Shown here one piece after another: positions 1 to 10,271 of a stretch of DNA of 64,000 bases (position 1 is the first letter of the stretch; each line of letters starts with the position of its first letter). This stretch comes from Shinella daejeonensis (lineage in GTDB: Bacteria; Pseudomonadota; Alphaproteobacteria; Rhizobiales; Rhizobiaceae), in assembly GCF_024281235.1 (NCBI RefSeq), contig NZ_JAHWXY010000001.1, forward strand, positions 248,001-312,000, given 5' to 3'. The notes beneath the pieces are model-generated. The model was not told the DNA's origin and made no database searches. It saw only the letters and a list, made by a program, of their open reading frames with translations. Made by a program: the position numbers and the translations under genes.

Positions 1-1
1 G

Positions 2-35
2 AAAAAGCCCGGTGACACCCGTCGCCGGGCTTTTT
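2..35. terminator. Bidirectional Rho-independent terminator
   Basis: An 11-bp perfect inverted repeat (AAAAAGCCCGG at 2-12 paired with CCGGGCTTTTT at 25-35) encloses a 12-nt loop, with A and T tracts at the two ends. It lies 5 bp beyond the stop of the leftward diguanylate cyclase gene, so it can end that transcript and anything converging from outside the window. Confidence 0.85.
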
Positions 36-40
36 CCGTC

Positions 41-1213
41 TCAGGCCTGCCTCAGGATTTCAACGACCGCCGGGCCGCCTGCCTCCCGCACGCAATTGCG
101 TCCGGCATTCTTGGCCGCATAAAGGGCTTCATCGCAGCGCGCCATCGCGAAATGCAACGGCTCTCCCCGGCTGATCGCGGCAACGCCGAAGCTTGCCGAA
201 ACGCGGGCCTCCACCGGCAGGCCGCAAATGGAGGTCAACGCATGGCTCGCCCGCAGCGCCTGTGCGAAAAGTGCGGCGGCGGCCTGTTCCGTCTGCGGCA
301 GGATAAGCGCGAATTCCTCGCCGCCGATCCTGGCGGCCAGCGCGCCTTCCGGCGCTGCCTCCCGCAACCGGGTCGAGAAGGCGCGAATGACCTGGTCGCC
401 CGCCTGATGGCCATAGCGATCGTTGACGGACTTGAAGTTGTCGAGATCGCACAGGACGAGACTGTGGGAGCCCGGCTGCGCCAGCAGCATGTCGGCGCGA
501 CTGTCAAAGCCGCGACGGTTGAGAAGACCCGACAGCGGATCGATCTCCGCATTCCTGCGTTCCTGCGCCAGCACGTCGAGCACGAGCACCCAGAGGAGCG
601 CCAGCCCGAGCGCCACGACCATGACGGCGGTCGTGCTCTGGGAGAAGAGTGCAAACCGGCTGGCGATATAGCCGCTCGCCGTGCCGCCGGCGCCGGCCAG
701 AACGGCGAGAAAGGCCTTGGCGATGAAATGCAGGCTCGTCAGCGCCAGCATGACGACGAGCGCGCGGTCGACGCCGTGGCATTTTTCTGCCCGGCGCACC
801 GCATCCATGCTCCAGGCCACCGCCACGGCGAAAGGCAGCTGATAAAGAATGGCATGCGGAAACGCCCCGCGCGGCAGATCGTAGATCGCGCAATCGAGCG
901 CGACGAAAGCGACGAAGAGCAGCGCCAGAACGGCGAGGTTGGTCGAGGTCCCGTAAAGACGTCCGATGCCGACGCGCAGCAAAAGCAGGCCCGCAAGCAG
1001 GCTGGCGAAAGCGAGGATCGCCCAAACCCGGGTGAACGGCAGTATGGCGACCAGAAGTTCACAGATCGCCGACAGCGATGCGACGCTGAAAGCGGCGGCC
1101 AGCCAGCGCGCGGCAATACGATTACGGCTACGAACGGAAACCGCAAGAAAGGAAAGACAGAAACACTGGGCAATGAAAAAATTCACCGCCAGCAGGAAAG
1201 CCGCGCCACTCAT
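41..1213 (-). CDS. Membrane-anchored diguanylate cyclase (GGDEF)
   Basis: This 390-residue protein has about seven hydrophobic helices in residues 5-216, then a C-terminal GGDEF domain (about 222-380). The signature is GGEEF at 297-301, and the metal-binding Asp sits in the CDLDNFK motif near 256, so it should make cyclic di-GMP from two GTP at the inner membrane. The inhibitory I-site (RxxD five residues before GGEEF) is missing: those residues read PEGA. The enzyme may therefore escape product inhibition at that site. The N-terminal half matches no sensor domain I can name; MASE-like is a guess. It follows anmK on the same strand after 83 bp and ends at a strong terminator. Confidence 0.9.
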   Translation of the reverse strand: MSGAAFLLAVNFFIAQCFCLSFLAVSVRSRNRIAARWLAAAFSVASLSAICELLVAILPFTRVWAILAFASLLAGLLLLRVGIGRLYGTSTNLAVLALLFVAFVALDCAIYDLPRGAFPHAILYQLPFAVAVAWSMDAVRRAEKCHGVDRALVVMLALTSLHFIAKAFLAVLAGAGGTASGYIASRFALFSQSTTAVMVVALGLALLWVLVLDVLAQERRNAEIDPLSGLLNRRGFDSRADMLLAQPGSHSLVLCDLDNFKSVNDRYGHQAGDQVIRAFSTRLREAAPEGALAARIGGEEFALILPQTEQAAAALFAQALRASHALTSICGLPVEARVSASFGVAAISRGEPLHFAMARCDEALYAAKNAGRNCVREAGGPAVVEILRQA

Positions 1214-1296
1214 GGACCATCCCAGGCAAGGCCGCCGGCCCGGACGATTCCGGTCCGCATCCGAACGATGCTAGCGGAGCTGAAACGAAAAAACCG

Positions 1297-2430
1297 TTAA
1301 TCCTGCCGCGCCGGCTTTTTCGCCTGCAGGCCGCCCGTCACCGGCTTTTCGACGCCGGTCGTGCCGGGAAAGGTCAGCGGCAGGCCGGTGAGCGAGCGAA
1401 CGGCGAGATAGGCCCAGGCCTCCGCCTCCATGCTGTCGCCATCGAACCCCGCGACTTCGGCGGACACCACCCGCGCGCCCTCCATCCCGGCCAGCCGGGC
1501 AAGGTCGCCCATGATCGTCCGGTTGAGCCTGCCGCCGCCGCTGACGACATAGAGCGACGGTCGCGCCGGCAGATGGCGCGCCGACAGGACGATCGCCGAC
1601 GCCGTGACATGGGCAAGGGTCCGCGCGCCATCCTCAAGGGTTGCAGCGCTTCCCGCAGGCGGACGAAAATCGTTTCGGTCGAGCGAGCGCCTGACCGGAT
1701 CGGTAAAGAACGAATGGGCGAGATAGCGCTCCGCCAGCGCCGTATCGACACGGCCTTCGGATGCGATCATGCCGTCCTGGTCGAAGGGAACGCCGGCATG
1801 GGCCTCCACCCATTGGTCGATCAGCGTGTTGCCCGGCCCGCTGTCAAAAGCGAGTATCTCGCCCGAGGCGCCGATGAAGGTCAGATTGGAAATTCCGCCG
1901 ATGTTCACGAAGGCGACGCCCGCTTGCGGCCTCTCCGTCAGTCCGGCCGCCAGCGCCGCATGATAGACGGGGATCAGCGGCGCGCCCTGCCCGCCGTGGC
2001 GCATGTCGTTCGCCCGCATGTCGTAGACGACGTCGATCCCGGTCTTGCGGGCGAGCAGCGCCCCGTCGCCCAGTTGCACCGTCAGCCCTTCCATCGGCCT
2101 GTGCAGCACCGTCTGGCCGTGAAAGCCGATCACCGCCACGGCCTCCGCCGTCAGCTCGTTTTCTGCAAGGAAGCTCCGCACCGCCTCCGCATGGCGCAAC
2201 GTCAGCTCCCGTTCGATTTCGGCAAGGTCGCCCGGACGTTCCTCGCGCCGCCCGATGGCCTTTGCGGTTTCCAGAGCCGCCTGCAACCGACGGCGGAAGG
2301 CGGCGTCATAGGCAAAGCTCGTCGCCGGCCCCCGCTCGACCATCCGCTCGCCGTCCGTGCGCAGCAACGCGATATCGATGCCGTCGAGGCTCGTGCCGCT
2401 CATCAGACCGATCGCCGTCCGCATCGTCAT
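1297..2430 (-). CDS. anmK: Anhydro-N-acetylmuramic acid kinase
   Basis: AnmK phosphorylates and opens 1,6-anhydro-MurNAc released during peptidoglycan recycling, giving MurNAc-6-phosphate in the cytoplasm. The N terminus carries the family hallmark [12 protein letters not shown], and the ATP/sugar-binding stretches FVNIGGISN and FDSGPGN are present. I chose the ATG at 2430, with GGGAG ten bases upstream, giving 377 residues, close to the usual family size; a longer frame reaching 2547 would add 39 unlike residues. Another in-frame ATG lies at 2424. It diverges from tyrS over 134 bp, as in many proteobacteria. Confidence 0.95.
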   Translation of the reverse strand: MTMRTAIGLMSGTSLDGIDIALLRTDGERMVERGPATSFAYDAAFRRRLQAALETAKAIGRREERPGDLAEIERELTLRHAEAVRSFLAENELTAEAVAVIGFHGQTVLHRPMEGLTVQLGDGALLARKTGIDVVYDMRANDMRHGGQGAPLIPVYHAALAAGLTERPQAGVAFVNIGGISNLTFIGASGEILAFDSGPGNTLIDQWVEAHAGVPFDQDGMIASEGRVDTALAERYLAHSFFTDPVRRSLDRNDFRPPAGSAATLEDGARTLAHVTASAIVLSARHLPARPSLYVVSGGGRLNRTIMGDLARLAGMEGARVVSAEVAGFDGDSMEAEAWAYLAVRSLTGLPLTFPGTTGVEKPVTGGLQAKKPARQD

Positions 2431-2564
2431 GGATTTCGCTCCCGAATCGTTCCAGCGCACTTTTAAAGTGATTATGCGCGGGAAGGATGCTAAACGCCCG
2501 GCGGTCCCGGCGGAAACATTTCCCAGCAGGCATTCCACAGGAAGCATCCCGAGAAAGACAGGCC

Positions 2565-3818
2565 ATGTCCGAATTCAAGTCAGATTTTCTTCGCACGCTG
2601 AAAGAGCGCGGCTTCATCCATCAGATCTCCGATGAAACCGGCCTCGATGATCTTCTCGCCAGGGAAACCGTGACCGCCTATATCGGCTTCGACCCGACGG
2701 CGCCCAGCCTTCACGCCGGCGGCCTCATCCAGATCATGATGCTGCACTGGCTCCAGCAGACCGGCCACCGGCCGATATCGCTGATGGGCGGCGGCACGGG
2801 CATGGTCGGCGATCCTTCCTTCAAGGACGAGGCGCGCCAGTTGATGACGCCGGCGACCATCACCGACAATATCGCCGGCATCAAGAAGGTCTTCTCCCGG
2901 TATCTGACCTATGGCGACGGCCCCCGGGATGCGCAGATGGTCAACAACGCCGACTGGCTCATGACCATCAATTATCTGGAATTCCTGCGCGATGTCGGGC
3001 GACACTTCTCGGTCAACCGAATGCTTTCTTTCGACAGCGTGAAGCTGCGGCTCGAACGGGAACAGTCGCTCTCCTTCCTGGAATTCAATTACATGATCCT
3101 CCAGGCCTACGATTTCGTCGAACTGAACAAGCGCTACGACGTGCGGCTGCAAATGGGCGGCTCCGACCAGTGGGGCAACATCATCAACGGCATCGACCTC
3201 GGCCATCGCATGGGCACGCCCCAACTCCACGCGCTGACCTCGCCGCTGCTGACGACCGCCTCCGGCGCGAAAATGGGCAAATCACTCTCCGGCGCTGTCT
3301 GGCTGAATCCGGAAATGCTGTCCGCCTACGACTTCTGGCAATACTGGCGCAACACGGAAGACGCCGACGTCTCGCGCTTCCTGAAGCTCTACACGACGCT
3401 GCCGATGGACGAGATCGCGCGCCTCTCGGCGCTCGGCGGCTCCGAAATCAACGAAGTGAAGAAGATCCTCGCCACCGAGGTCACCGCCATGCTGCATGGC
3501 CGCGACGCCGCCGAACAGGCGGCCGAAACCGCCCGCAAGACCTTCGAGGAAGGGGCGATCGCCGAGAACCTGCCCTCCATCGACATCGCCGGGAGCGAGC
3601 TTGAGGCGGGCCTCGGTCTTCTCACGCTTCTGGTGCGCGCCGGCCTTGCCGGCTCGAACGGCGAGGCGCGGCGGCATGTGCAGGGCGGCGCCGTGCGCAT
3701 CAACGACACGCCGGTTTCCGACGAGCGGCGCACGGTCGGTTCCGTCGACCTGACCGGCGACGGCGTGATCAAGCTCTCGCTCGGCCGCAAGAAGCACATC
3801 CTCGTGCGTCCCGCCTGA
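2565..3818 (+). CDS. tyrS: Tyrosyl-tRNA synthetase
   Basis: A class I aminoacyl-tRNA synthetase that charges tRNA-Tyr. The HIGH-equivalent motif appears as HAGG (in PSLHAGGL) and the second signature as KMGKS, both in the expected order, and a C-terminal S4-like RNA-binding domain starts near residue 350. The start is the ATG opening MSEFKSDFL, giving 417 residues, the usual length; the upstream in-frame extension to 2487 has no family resemblance. The ribosome binding site is weak. It is divergent from anmK and is followed at once by a hairpin terminator. Confidence 0.97.
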   Translation: MSEFKSDFLRTLKERGFIHQISDETGLDDLLARETVTAYIGFDPTAPSLHAGGLIQIMMLHWLQQTGHRPISLMGGGTGMVGDPSFKDEARQLMTPATITDNIAGIKKVFSRYLTYGDGPRDAQMVNNADWLMTINYLEFLRDVGRHFSVNRMLSFDSVKLRLEREQSLSFLEFNYMILQAYDFVELNKRYDVRLQMGGSDQWGNIINGIDLGHRMGTPQLHALTSPLLTTASGAKMGKSLSGAVWLNPEMLSAYDFWQYWRNTEDADVSRFLKLYTTLPMDEIARLSALGGSEINEVKKILATEVTAMLHGRDAAEQAAETARKTFEEGAIAENLPSIDIAGSELEAGLGLLTLLVRAGLAGSNGEARRHVQGGAVRINDTPVSDERRTVGSVDLTGDGVIKLSLGRKKHILVRPA

Positions 3819-3840
3819 AGCAAAAACAGCAGGATCATGG

Positions 3841-3863
3841 AAAGTCGCCTTCGGGCGGCTTTT
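3841..3863 (+). terminator. Terminator after tyrS
   Basis: A 9-bp stem (AAAGTCGCC / GGCGGCTTT, one G-T pair) with a TTCG-type tetraloop is followed by a short T run. It lies 23 bp past the tyrS stop and abuts the last codon of the converging AsmA-like gene. Confidence 0.7.
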
Positions 3864-6800
3864 CACTGGAACTCGAAAATACCGCGAAAGACCCCTGGAG
3901 CGATGATCGACAGGGGATTGATCGCCAGTTGCGGCTTGTGCAACGCGCCGGTGAGCTTGAAGGTGATGCCGATCAGGCCGCGGTCGCGACCGTTGCCGAG
4001 AATGACGCCGATCAGCGGCAGTTCGGCAAAAAGCCGGTTGAGCCCGTAGGCGGGCATGAAGGTGCCGGTCATGTCGATCCGGCCATTGGCGTCGCGCACC
4101 GTGCCCTGGAAGGTCGCACCGACCGTCTGGCCCCGCAGGACGCCGCCGTCCAGGCTGAGCGCGCCCCCGCTGACGCGCAGCCGCGCAAACCCGCGCTGGA
4201 AACTGACGGCGCTCACATCGATATCGCGACGCACCGCATCGTTGAGGCTTTTTCCGCCCTCTCCGGCCGGTGTCGAGACGAGCGACCGCAGCCGCTCTTC
4301 CCCGACCAGCGAGAAACGGCGGATGTCCACGGAACCGATCCAGTCGTCGGCGGTGGTTTCCCGCAGACGCAGGTTGAGAAGCCCGCCCCGCATGTGACCA
4401 TAGATGTCGGCGAAGCGGGCAAGCGCTCCTGCGTCGCCGCTGGTCAGTTCGATCACTTCCCCGTTACCGCGTCGCACAAGCGAGGCGATAACCGGCGCAT
4501 TGCCGTCTGTAACGGCCGAAAGATCAAGGGCGGAGATCCGCCGGCCGGCGCTTTCGTAGCGAAGCTGCACGTTTGAAAGTCCCTCGCCATTGAAGCCGAG
4601 GGCGCGTTTGAGATCGAGGCGCACGGCCAGCGCCTGCGCCTTTCCGCCCGGCTTGCCATCGCCCGTGCTGTCCTTGATTTGCGCCAGCACGGGCCGCAGG
4701 TCGGCCGCCTCCCCCTCGGCCACCGCAAGATAGCCGCCCTTGTCCCGCGTCAGCCGCAAGCGGAAATTATCCTGCGCCGACAGCTTGACGGTCGAAAAAC
4801 CGGCGCTGTCGAGCACGCCGCCGCGCAATGCAAGATCGCCCCCGATGCTGAAGCCGTCGCCGGAGAAGCTGAACTGCGACACTTTCGTGAGATCATTCTC
4901 CGTGGTGGCCGTAAAGGACGCGCGGGCGGCGATCCCCGCACCTTTCGTCCAGCCGATCCATGGCAGCGTGACCACCGCCTTGCCGAGGTCCGCCTCGATC
5001 AGGCTCACCCCGTCGCCTTCCTGCTCCATCCGCACCGCCATCGGTCCCCGGACGATATCCGCAAGTCCCGGCAGCAGCCTGCGGCGCGCCGCGTCGTCCA
5101 ATGTGCCCGAAAGCGTGATCTGCCGCTCAGCGCCGGCTTCCCGGTCGACGGGCTCCGTCAGCGCGATATCCATGGCGACGCCGTCGATGCTTCCCCTGGC
5201 CTTGAGTTCGGCGCGGGCCGGCGTGATGGCGAGCGTTCCATCGATCCCGGCGACCGCGCGGCCGTCGATGGGCTTGTTGACATCGACCCCGTCGAGAACC
5301 AGATCCACCGTCCATTCGGGCGGCGGCGGATGATGCGCGGCGATCAGGCCGAAATGCGCCTTCACGTCCGCCTTGACCGTTCCGGAAAAATCATCCGGCG
5401 CAAAACCCGTCGAGGGCAGGACACGGATCGGGCGATAGGTCACCAGTTCGGCGACCGCGTCGGCATCCCCGGAAACGTCGATGTCCATATCCGCCATGAG
5501 GGGTTTGCGATAGCCGTCCGGCAGGACGAAGGTGCCTTCCTCCAGCGCCACCGTGCGGCCGGAGGGAAGATAGGCGGTGCCGCCACTGATCATAATTTCG
5601 GTGCGCGCGCCGCGCAGCCGGAACCGGCCTGAGGTATCGCGTATCGGCGGGATCTCGCCGGCCACATTCATGCGCGCGCCCTCGATATCGAAATCGATCT
5701 TCAACTCGTCGGCGTCGAGTTCGAGCTGCGTTCCCGGCTCGTACTCCCGGTCGGCGGACAGAAAAACCTCGATGCGGCCATTTGTGACCGTGCCGCCGAA
5801 AATATTCTTCGCCACCCAGCTGCGCGCGGTTTTCGCCATCCAGTAGGGCCAGAACTGCTTGACCGCCGCCGATTGCAGCCGGTCGGCGATCATCACGAAG
5901 CTGACCTGCGGATTGGCGTCGCCGAAATGGGTGGCGAGCGAGCCGGCGAAGGCTCCCTTTTCACTGGAAACCGCCAGTTCCTCGAAGAACAGGTCGCGGC
6001 TTGCCGGCAGATAGTAGCCGCTCACCTTCGCATCGAAACGGATCGGCGCTTCATCCGTATCGACGGGGCGGCTCACCGCATCGCGGAATACGAGGTCGAT
6101 GGCGAAGCCCTTGTCGCGGCGATCCGATACCCGATCGAGATCGATCAGCCCGCCCGTGAAGGGGAAAAGCGATTGGCCGATCCCGACGGTCTTCGAGGCA
6201 AGCTCGATCGATCCCTTGTCGAAACTGTAGCTCGCGCGAACGGTGGCGGGCTTCACCTCGGCAGCGATACCGTCGGCGTAGAGCGTTCCCAACGACAGCG
6301 CGATATCCAGGCCGAGCGAAGGATCGCCCTTGCCCTTCCGGGCAGCATGGATACGGATATCGGCCATGCTGCTGAGGCCGATATGCGGTTCTCCCTCCGC
6401 ATCGCGCATCAGCAGAAATGTATCGAGCGCCACACCGCGGACCGTCCCGTCCAGCATCGCCAGCGAGGCGTCGCGCTCCGAAGCCGTCAGGTCGATCTCG
6501 CCCGCACGGCCGTCGAGCGTGAAGCGGCCCTTGATCGCCATCGTGCCATTGCCGTCGCGCGTGAAGTCCACGCGTGGAACGGCCAGCGTCACCGGCCGGC
6601 CGCCGGGCGCCCGCATGGCGATGCTGAAATCGGAGATGCGCACGCGCTGCATGCCGTTGCCGACGATCAGCCGCCGCATGCCGTCGAGACGCTCGAAAGC
6701 CTGTTCCAGATAATCCGGCACGTCGGAAATCCGTATGGCCTCCAGATCGACCGGATCGCCACCGGGCAACAGCGCCGTATCGAATCGCGCTCCGTCGAGA

Positions 6801-7252
6801 TCGAGCCGCGTGACGGCTATCCGGCCGGAGGCGAGCGCCAGCGGGTTGAACACCAGCGCCACGGACGCGGTGGTCGCCAGTTCCTGTCCCGTCTCCACAT
6901 CGACGATGCGGGCGTTCTCGGCCTTGAGCGCCAGGCACCCGAGGCTTGAAAAACGCAGCACCGTGTGGTCGACCGAAGCGCTGTAGCGCGGGCCAAGAGC
7001 GGTGTTGAGCGCTGCGACCGCCCGCGCGTTCAGCGGACGGTCGAGAAAGCCCGTTTCGACGAGGCCGACCAGCAGCCCGCCAAAGAGGACGACGACCGCG
7101 ACAAGGGCCGCCAAAACGCGGCAGACGATCCCCGTGCGGGAGCGTGTCGCGTGCAGCACGATCGGATCGATCGCTTGCGCGGACGGCAATTCATGCAAGG
7201 CGACCACGTCCTCCTTGCGGAACACCACCTTCTCGCCGCGGATTTCTCCCAT
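3863..7252 (-). CDS. Large AsmA/YhdP-like envelope protein (DUF3971 type)
   Basis: About 1,129 residues with one N-terminal transmembrane helix (about 41-65), then a very long, repetitive, beta-rich extracytoplasmic region typical of the AsmA/YhdP/TamB superfamily. It ends with a conserved AsmA_2/DUF3971-like segment (motif GLIGITFKLTG near the C terminus). Known members form bridge-like structures that move phospholipids between inner and outer membranes; that role is inferred here from family. I chose the ATG at 7252 (MGEIRGEK); the reading frame stays open to 7387 but the extra 45 residues look like noise. It is monocistronic and diverges from bcp, with 149 bp between starts. Confidence 0.85.
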   Translation of the reverse strand: MGEIRGEKVVFRKEDVVALHELPSAQAIDPIVLHATRSRTGIVCRVLAALVAVVVLFGGLLVGLVETGFLDRPLNARAVAALNTALGPRYSASVDHTVLRFSSLGCLALKAENARIVDVETGQELATTASVALVFNPLALASGRIAVTRLDLDGARFDTALLPGGDPVDLEAIRISDVPDYLEQAFERLDGMRRLIVGNGMQRVRISDFSIAMRAPGGRPVTLAVPRVDFTRDGNGTMAIKGRFTLDGRAGEIDLTASERDASLAMLDGTVRGVALDTFLLMRDAEGEPHIGLSSMADIRIHAARKGKGDPSLGLDIALSLGTLYADGIAAEVKPATVRASYSFDKGSIELASKTVGIGQSLFPFTGGLIDLDRVSDRRDKGFAIDLVFRDAVSRPVDTDEAPIRFDAKVSGYYLPASRDLFFEELAVSSEKGAFAGSLATHFGDANPQVSFVMIADRLQSAAVKQFWPYWMAKTARSWVAKNIFGGTVTNGRIEVFLSADREYEPGTQLELDADELKIDFDIEGARMNVAGEIPPIRDTSGRFRLRGARTEIMISGGTAYLPSGRTVALEEGTFVLPDGYRKPLMADMDIDVSGDADAVAELVTYRPIRVLPSTGFAPDDFSGTVKADVKAHFGLIAAHHPPPPEWTVDLVLDGVDVNKPIDGRAVAGIDGTLAITPARAELKARGSIDGVAMDIALTEPVDREAGAERQITLSGTLDDAARRRLLPGLADIVRGPMAVRMEQEGDGVSLIEADLGKAVVTLPWIGWTKGAGIAARASFTATTENDLTKVSQFSFSGDGFSIGGDLALRGGVLDSAGFSTVKLSAQDNFRLRLTRDKGGYLAVAEGEAADLRPVLAQIKDSTGDGKPGGKAQALAVRLDLKRALGFNGEGLSNVQLRYESAGRRISALDLSAVTDGNAPVIASLVRRGNGEVIELTSGDAGALARFADIYGHMRGGLLNLRLRETTADDWIGSVDIRRFSLVGEERLRSLVSTPAGEGGKSLNDAVRRDIDVSAVSFQRGFARLRVSGGALSLDGGVLRGQTVGATFQGTVRDANGRIDMTGTFMPAYGLNRLFAELPLIGVILGNGRDRGLIGITFKLTGALHKPQLAINPLSIIAPGVFRGIFEFQ

Positions 7253-7401
7253 GCCCTGACTGCGCCCTTTAAACCTTGCGTAAGCCGCATTCGCGCGAAA
7301 TCGGCCCTTTGCATCGCTCGCCGCTAGACGATTCTGCCTGTCACTATATATGCGGGATGCCGGCCCATGACTCAAAAAGCCGGCCAAAGAAAGGAAATCC
7401 G

Positions 7402-7869
7402 ATGGCGGTACTGGTTCCGGGCGCTGAAGCGCCCGATTTTACGCTTCCCCGTGACGGCGGCGGAACGATTTCGCTGGCCGGCTTTCGCGGCCGTCCGGTC
7501 GTACTGTTCTTCTACCCGAAGGACGACACCCAGGGCTGCACGCTGGAAGCCCGCGACTTCACCGCGCTGATGCCCGCCTTCGAAGCCGCCGGCGTCGGCC
7601 TGCTCGGGCTGTCCCCCGATCCGGTCACGAAACACGACCGCTTCATAGCCAAGCATGACCTTGCCGTCCCGCTCGCCTCCGACGAAACCCACGAGGTTCT
7701 GGAAGCCTACGGCGTCTGGAAGGAAAAGAGCATGTACGGCCGCCGCTATATGGGCGTGGAGCGCACCACCGTTCTCATCGACGCGGAAGGCCGCATCGCC
7801 AGGATCTGGCCGAAGGTGAAGGTCAAGGGCCATGCCGAGGCCGTTCTCGAAGCCGCTAAAACGCTTTAA
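7402..7869 (+). CDS. bcp: Peroxiredoxin of the Bcp/PrxQ family, single-cysteine form
   Basis: A 155-residue thiol peroxidase that reduces hydrogen peroxide and organic hydroperoxides. The peroxidatic cysteine is C46 in the motif KDDTQGCTLEA. It is the only cysteine in the protein: the usual resolving cysteine five residues later is Arg, so it must act as a 1-Cys enzyme reduced by an external thiol. The start is supported by AAAGGA seven bases upstream; an in-frame extension to 7276 is not credible. It lies 22 bp before the DUF455 gene and is probably cotranscribed with it. Confidence 0.93.
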   Translation: MAVLVPGAEAPDFTLPRDGGGTISLAGFRGRPVVLFFYPKDDTQGCTLEARDFTALMPAFEAAGVGLLGLSPDPVTKHDRFIAKHDLAVPLASDETHEVLEAYGVWKEKSMYGRRYMGVERTTVLIDAEGRIARIWPKVKVKGHAEAVLEAAKTL

Positions 7870-7891
7870 ATAAAGTCAGCAAAGAAATGGA

Positions 7892-8719
7892 ATGCCTGAA
7901 AATTTAAAGATTGAAAGCCTGCGGGGCGGCGCCACGGCGGCCATCGCCGCATCCGACCTCGATTTCAAGACCGCGCTGACGCAGGAGACCGCGCGGCGAT
8001 GGTTCGCCCGCACCCTTTCGATCCGGTCACCGCGCGATCCGGCCCTCGCCGATCGGCCGGGCCGGCCGGAAAGACCCGTCCTGATTCCGCCGAAACACAT
8101 GGAAAAGCGCTCGCTGCACACCCTCAAGGGCCGCATCGCCCTGTTGCACGCGCTCGCCCATATCGAATTGAATGCGGTCGATCTGGCGCTCGATATCGTC
8201 GCCCGCTTCACGATGGAGCGGGTGCCCCATTCCTTTTTCGACGGCTGGATGCAGGTGGCCTTCGAAGAGGCCAAGCATTTCCGCCTCGTCCGCGACCGGC
8301 TGCGGGAACTCGGCGCGGACTACGGCGACCTGCCCGCCCACGACGGACTGTGGCAGGCGGCACAGGACACCCGCAACGACCTGACCGCGCGGCTCGCCGT
8401 CGTGCCGCTCATCCTGGAGGCCCGTGGCCTCGACGTGACGCCGGCCCTCCAGGCCAAGATGCGCGAGACGGGCGATCATGCCAGCGCCGCCGTCCTCGAC
8501 ATCATCTACAACGACGAGAAGGGCCATGTCGCCGTCGGCGCCAAATGGTTCCGGTTTCTCTGCGCGCGCGAGAAGAAAGACCCTTCGGCGACGTTCAAGG
8601 CGCTGGTGCGCGCAAATTTCCGTGGCCCGCTGAAGCCGCCCTTCAACGATGTCGCCCGTGCCGAGGCCGGCCTGACGCCGTCCTTCTATCGCGCTCTGGT
8701 TTCCGTCAGCCAGAGCTGA
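7892..8719 (+). CDS. DUF455 ferritin-like protein
   Basis: 275 residues matching the DUF455 family of the ferritin-like superfamily. Candidate di-metal ligands occur in spaced helices: AHIELNAVDLALD, FEEAKHF, LEARGLD and DEKGHVAVG. This ExxH-type four-helix arrangement suggests a di-iron or similar centre, but no reaction is established for the family as far as I know. It starts 22 bp after a one-Cys peroxiredoxin, so a link to peroxide or iron handling is plausible but inferred. Confidence 0.85.
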   Translation: MPENLKIESLRGGATAAIAASDLDFKTALTQETARRWFARTLSIRSPRDPALADRPGRPERPVLIPPKHMEKRSLHTLKGRIALLHALAHIELNAVDLALDIVARFTMERVPHSFFDGWMQVAFEEAKHFRLVRDRLRELGADYGDLPAHDGLWQAAQDTRNDLTARLAVVPLILEARGLDVTPALQAKMRETGDHASAAVLDIIYNDEKGHVAVGAKWFRFLCAREKKDPSATFKALVRANFRGPLKPPFNDVARAEAGLTPSFYRALVSVSQS

Positions 8720-8806
8720 GGTGCGTGCGCAAGCAATGCTTTATTAACCCTAACGATGTGTAATTCCCCTCAGGGAGACCAGCAAGAATCGGTCGGGGAG
8801 TTCCTT

Positions 8807-10105
8807 GTGTCTGAGCGTTCTGAAAACCGCGTCTTCGGAAAACGCAAGCAACAGCATGTCGTGATCCTCGCAAGCGGTGACCGGATCCGCCACATGACCA
8901 TCCGTCCGTGGATGACCGCGGTGGCCTTCTGCTGCACCGGCATGTTCGCCGTGGGCTATTTGGCCGCCACCTCCTATCTCGTGCTGCGCGACGACCTGAT
9001 CGGAGCCACCATGGCCCGGCAGGCCCGCATGCAGCACGATTACGAGGATCGCATTTCCGCCTTGCGGGCGCAGGTCGACCGTGTCACCAGCCGCCAGCTT
9101 CTCGATCAGCAGGTGGTAGAGGAGAAAGTGGAGAAGCTGATGCGTCAGCAGCTTGCCCTTTCGGCCCGCCACGGCAAACTGGACGCCCTGCTCAACCGCG
9201 CGGAAAACGCCGGCCTCCCGACAACCGCCAGCGTGCCGGACCCGGAACGAAAGCCGGTCATCGGCGAACGGCAGGCCGATGCCGGCGGCGCGCTTCGCGC
9301 CATCGAGGTGATCACGGCAACGACATCGCCATCCGCGCGCAAGACCGCAAAGCTCGCCTATGCGGCCGAACCCCAGACCGTCGCCGATCGCGCCGACCGC
9401 CTGTTCTCCCGGGTCACGCTTTCGCTGAAAGACATCGAAAGCGAGCAGATCGTCCGCATCCAGTCGCTGGCCGCCGACGCCTCCGAAACCGCCGACGCGA
9501 TCCGCACCATTCTGCGCCGCACCGGCGTCGAAGTGACGGAGCCCGACCAGAAGGACCCGGATGCCGATATCGAGGCGATGGGCGGCCCCTTCGTGGAGCC
9601 GGTGGCGCAGGAGACCTTCGAAGAATCCATCAATGACCTCGACATGGCGCTCGCACGCCTCGATACGGCCCGCAGGACCGCCCGGCAGCTGCCCTTCGGC
9701 AATCCCTCACCGGGCAGCGACATCAGCAGCCGCTTCGGCAACCGGACGGATCCGTTCCTCAAGCGGCTGGCGCTGCATGCCGGCATCGACTTCCGCGTGC
9801 GCAGCGGCACAAAGGTTCGCTCCGCCGGGGCCGGCACGGTGACCGTCGCCGGCCGCACCGGCGGCTATGGCAACATGGTCGAGATCGACCACGGCAACGG
9901 CCTGACCAGCCGCTACGCGCACCTTAAGCGCGTTCTCGTCAAGATCGGCGATTCCATCGACACCTCCGACATCGTCGGCCTGTCCGGCACGACGGGGCGT
10001 TCCACCGGTCCGCATCTTCATTACGAGGTTCGCCGCAACGGCAAGGCCATCGATCCCATGCGCTTCCTGACGGCCGGCATGAAGCTGACGACCTATATGG
10101 AGTGA
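8807..10105 (+). CDS. M23 family metallopeptidase with membrane anchor and coiled coil
   Basis: 432 residues: a short cytoplasmic N terminus, one transmembrane segment (about residues 38-60), a periplasmic coiled-coil region, and a C-terminal LytM/M23 domain. The zinc-site motifs are HAGIDFR and HLHYEV, and a GNMVEIDHG core is visible. Such proteins cut peptide cross-links in peptidoglycan or activate amidases. I prefer the GTG at 8807, preceded by GGGGAG at good spacing; an ATG at 8756 in the same frame has no ribosome binding site. It stands alone between DUF455 and the helicase gene. Confidence 0.9.
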   Translation: MSERSENRVFGKRKQQHVVILASGDRIRHMTIRPWMTAVAFCCTGMFAVGYLAATSYLVLRDDLIGATMARQARMQHDYEDRISALRAQVDRVTSRQLLDQQVVEEKVEKLMRQQLALSARHGKLDALLNRAENAGLPTTASVPDPERKPVIGERQADAGGALRAIEVITATTSPSARKTAKLAYAAEPQTVADRADRLFSRVTLSLKDIESEQIVRIQSLAADASETADAIRTILRRTGVEVTEPDQKDPDADIEAMGGPFVEPVAQETFEESINDLDMALARLDTARRTARQLPFGNPSPGSDISSRFGNRTDPFLKRLALHAGIDFRVRSGTKVRSAGAGTVTVAGRTGGYGNMVEIDHGNGLTSRYAHLKRVLVKIGDSIDTSDIVGLSGTTGRSTGPHLHYEVRRNGKAIDPMRFLTAGMKLTTYME

Positions 10106-10271
10106 TCCGCGTTCGGCAGCCCGGATGCGCCCTTTCGCGAAAGAATTTCTGCTTTTCGCCGTTTTTCTTGACTTTCCGGCGCTTTGGGCATATGTGCGCT
10201 GCAACCCGTGGCGTCACGCCCTCGGAACTCCCCAATGTGTTCGCAAGAACCGGAACGGAACAGTTTTCCCT

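Noticed and set aside
8740-8760. TTAACC-like sequence upstream of the M23 gene as a CtrA site
   Set aside because: Only a half-site (TTAACCCTAAC) is present; the second TTAA at the N7 spacing is missing.
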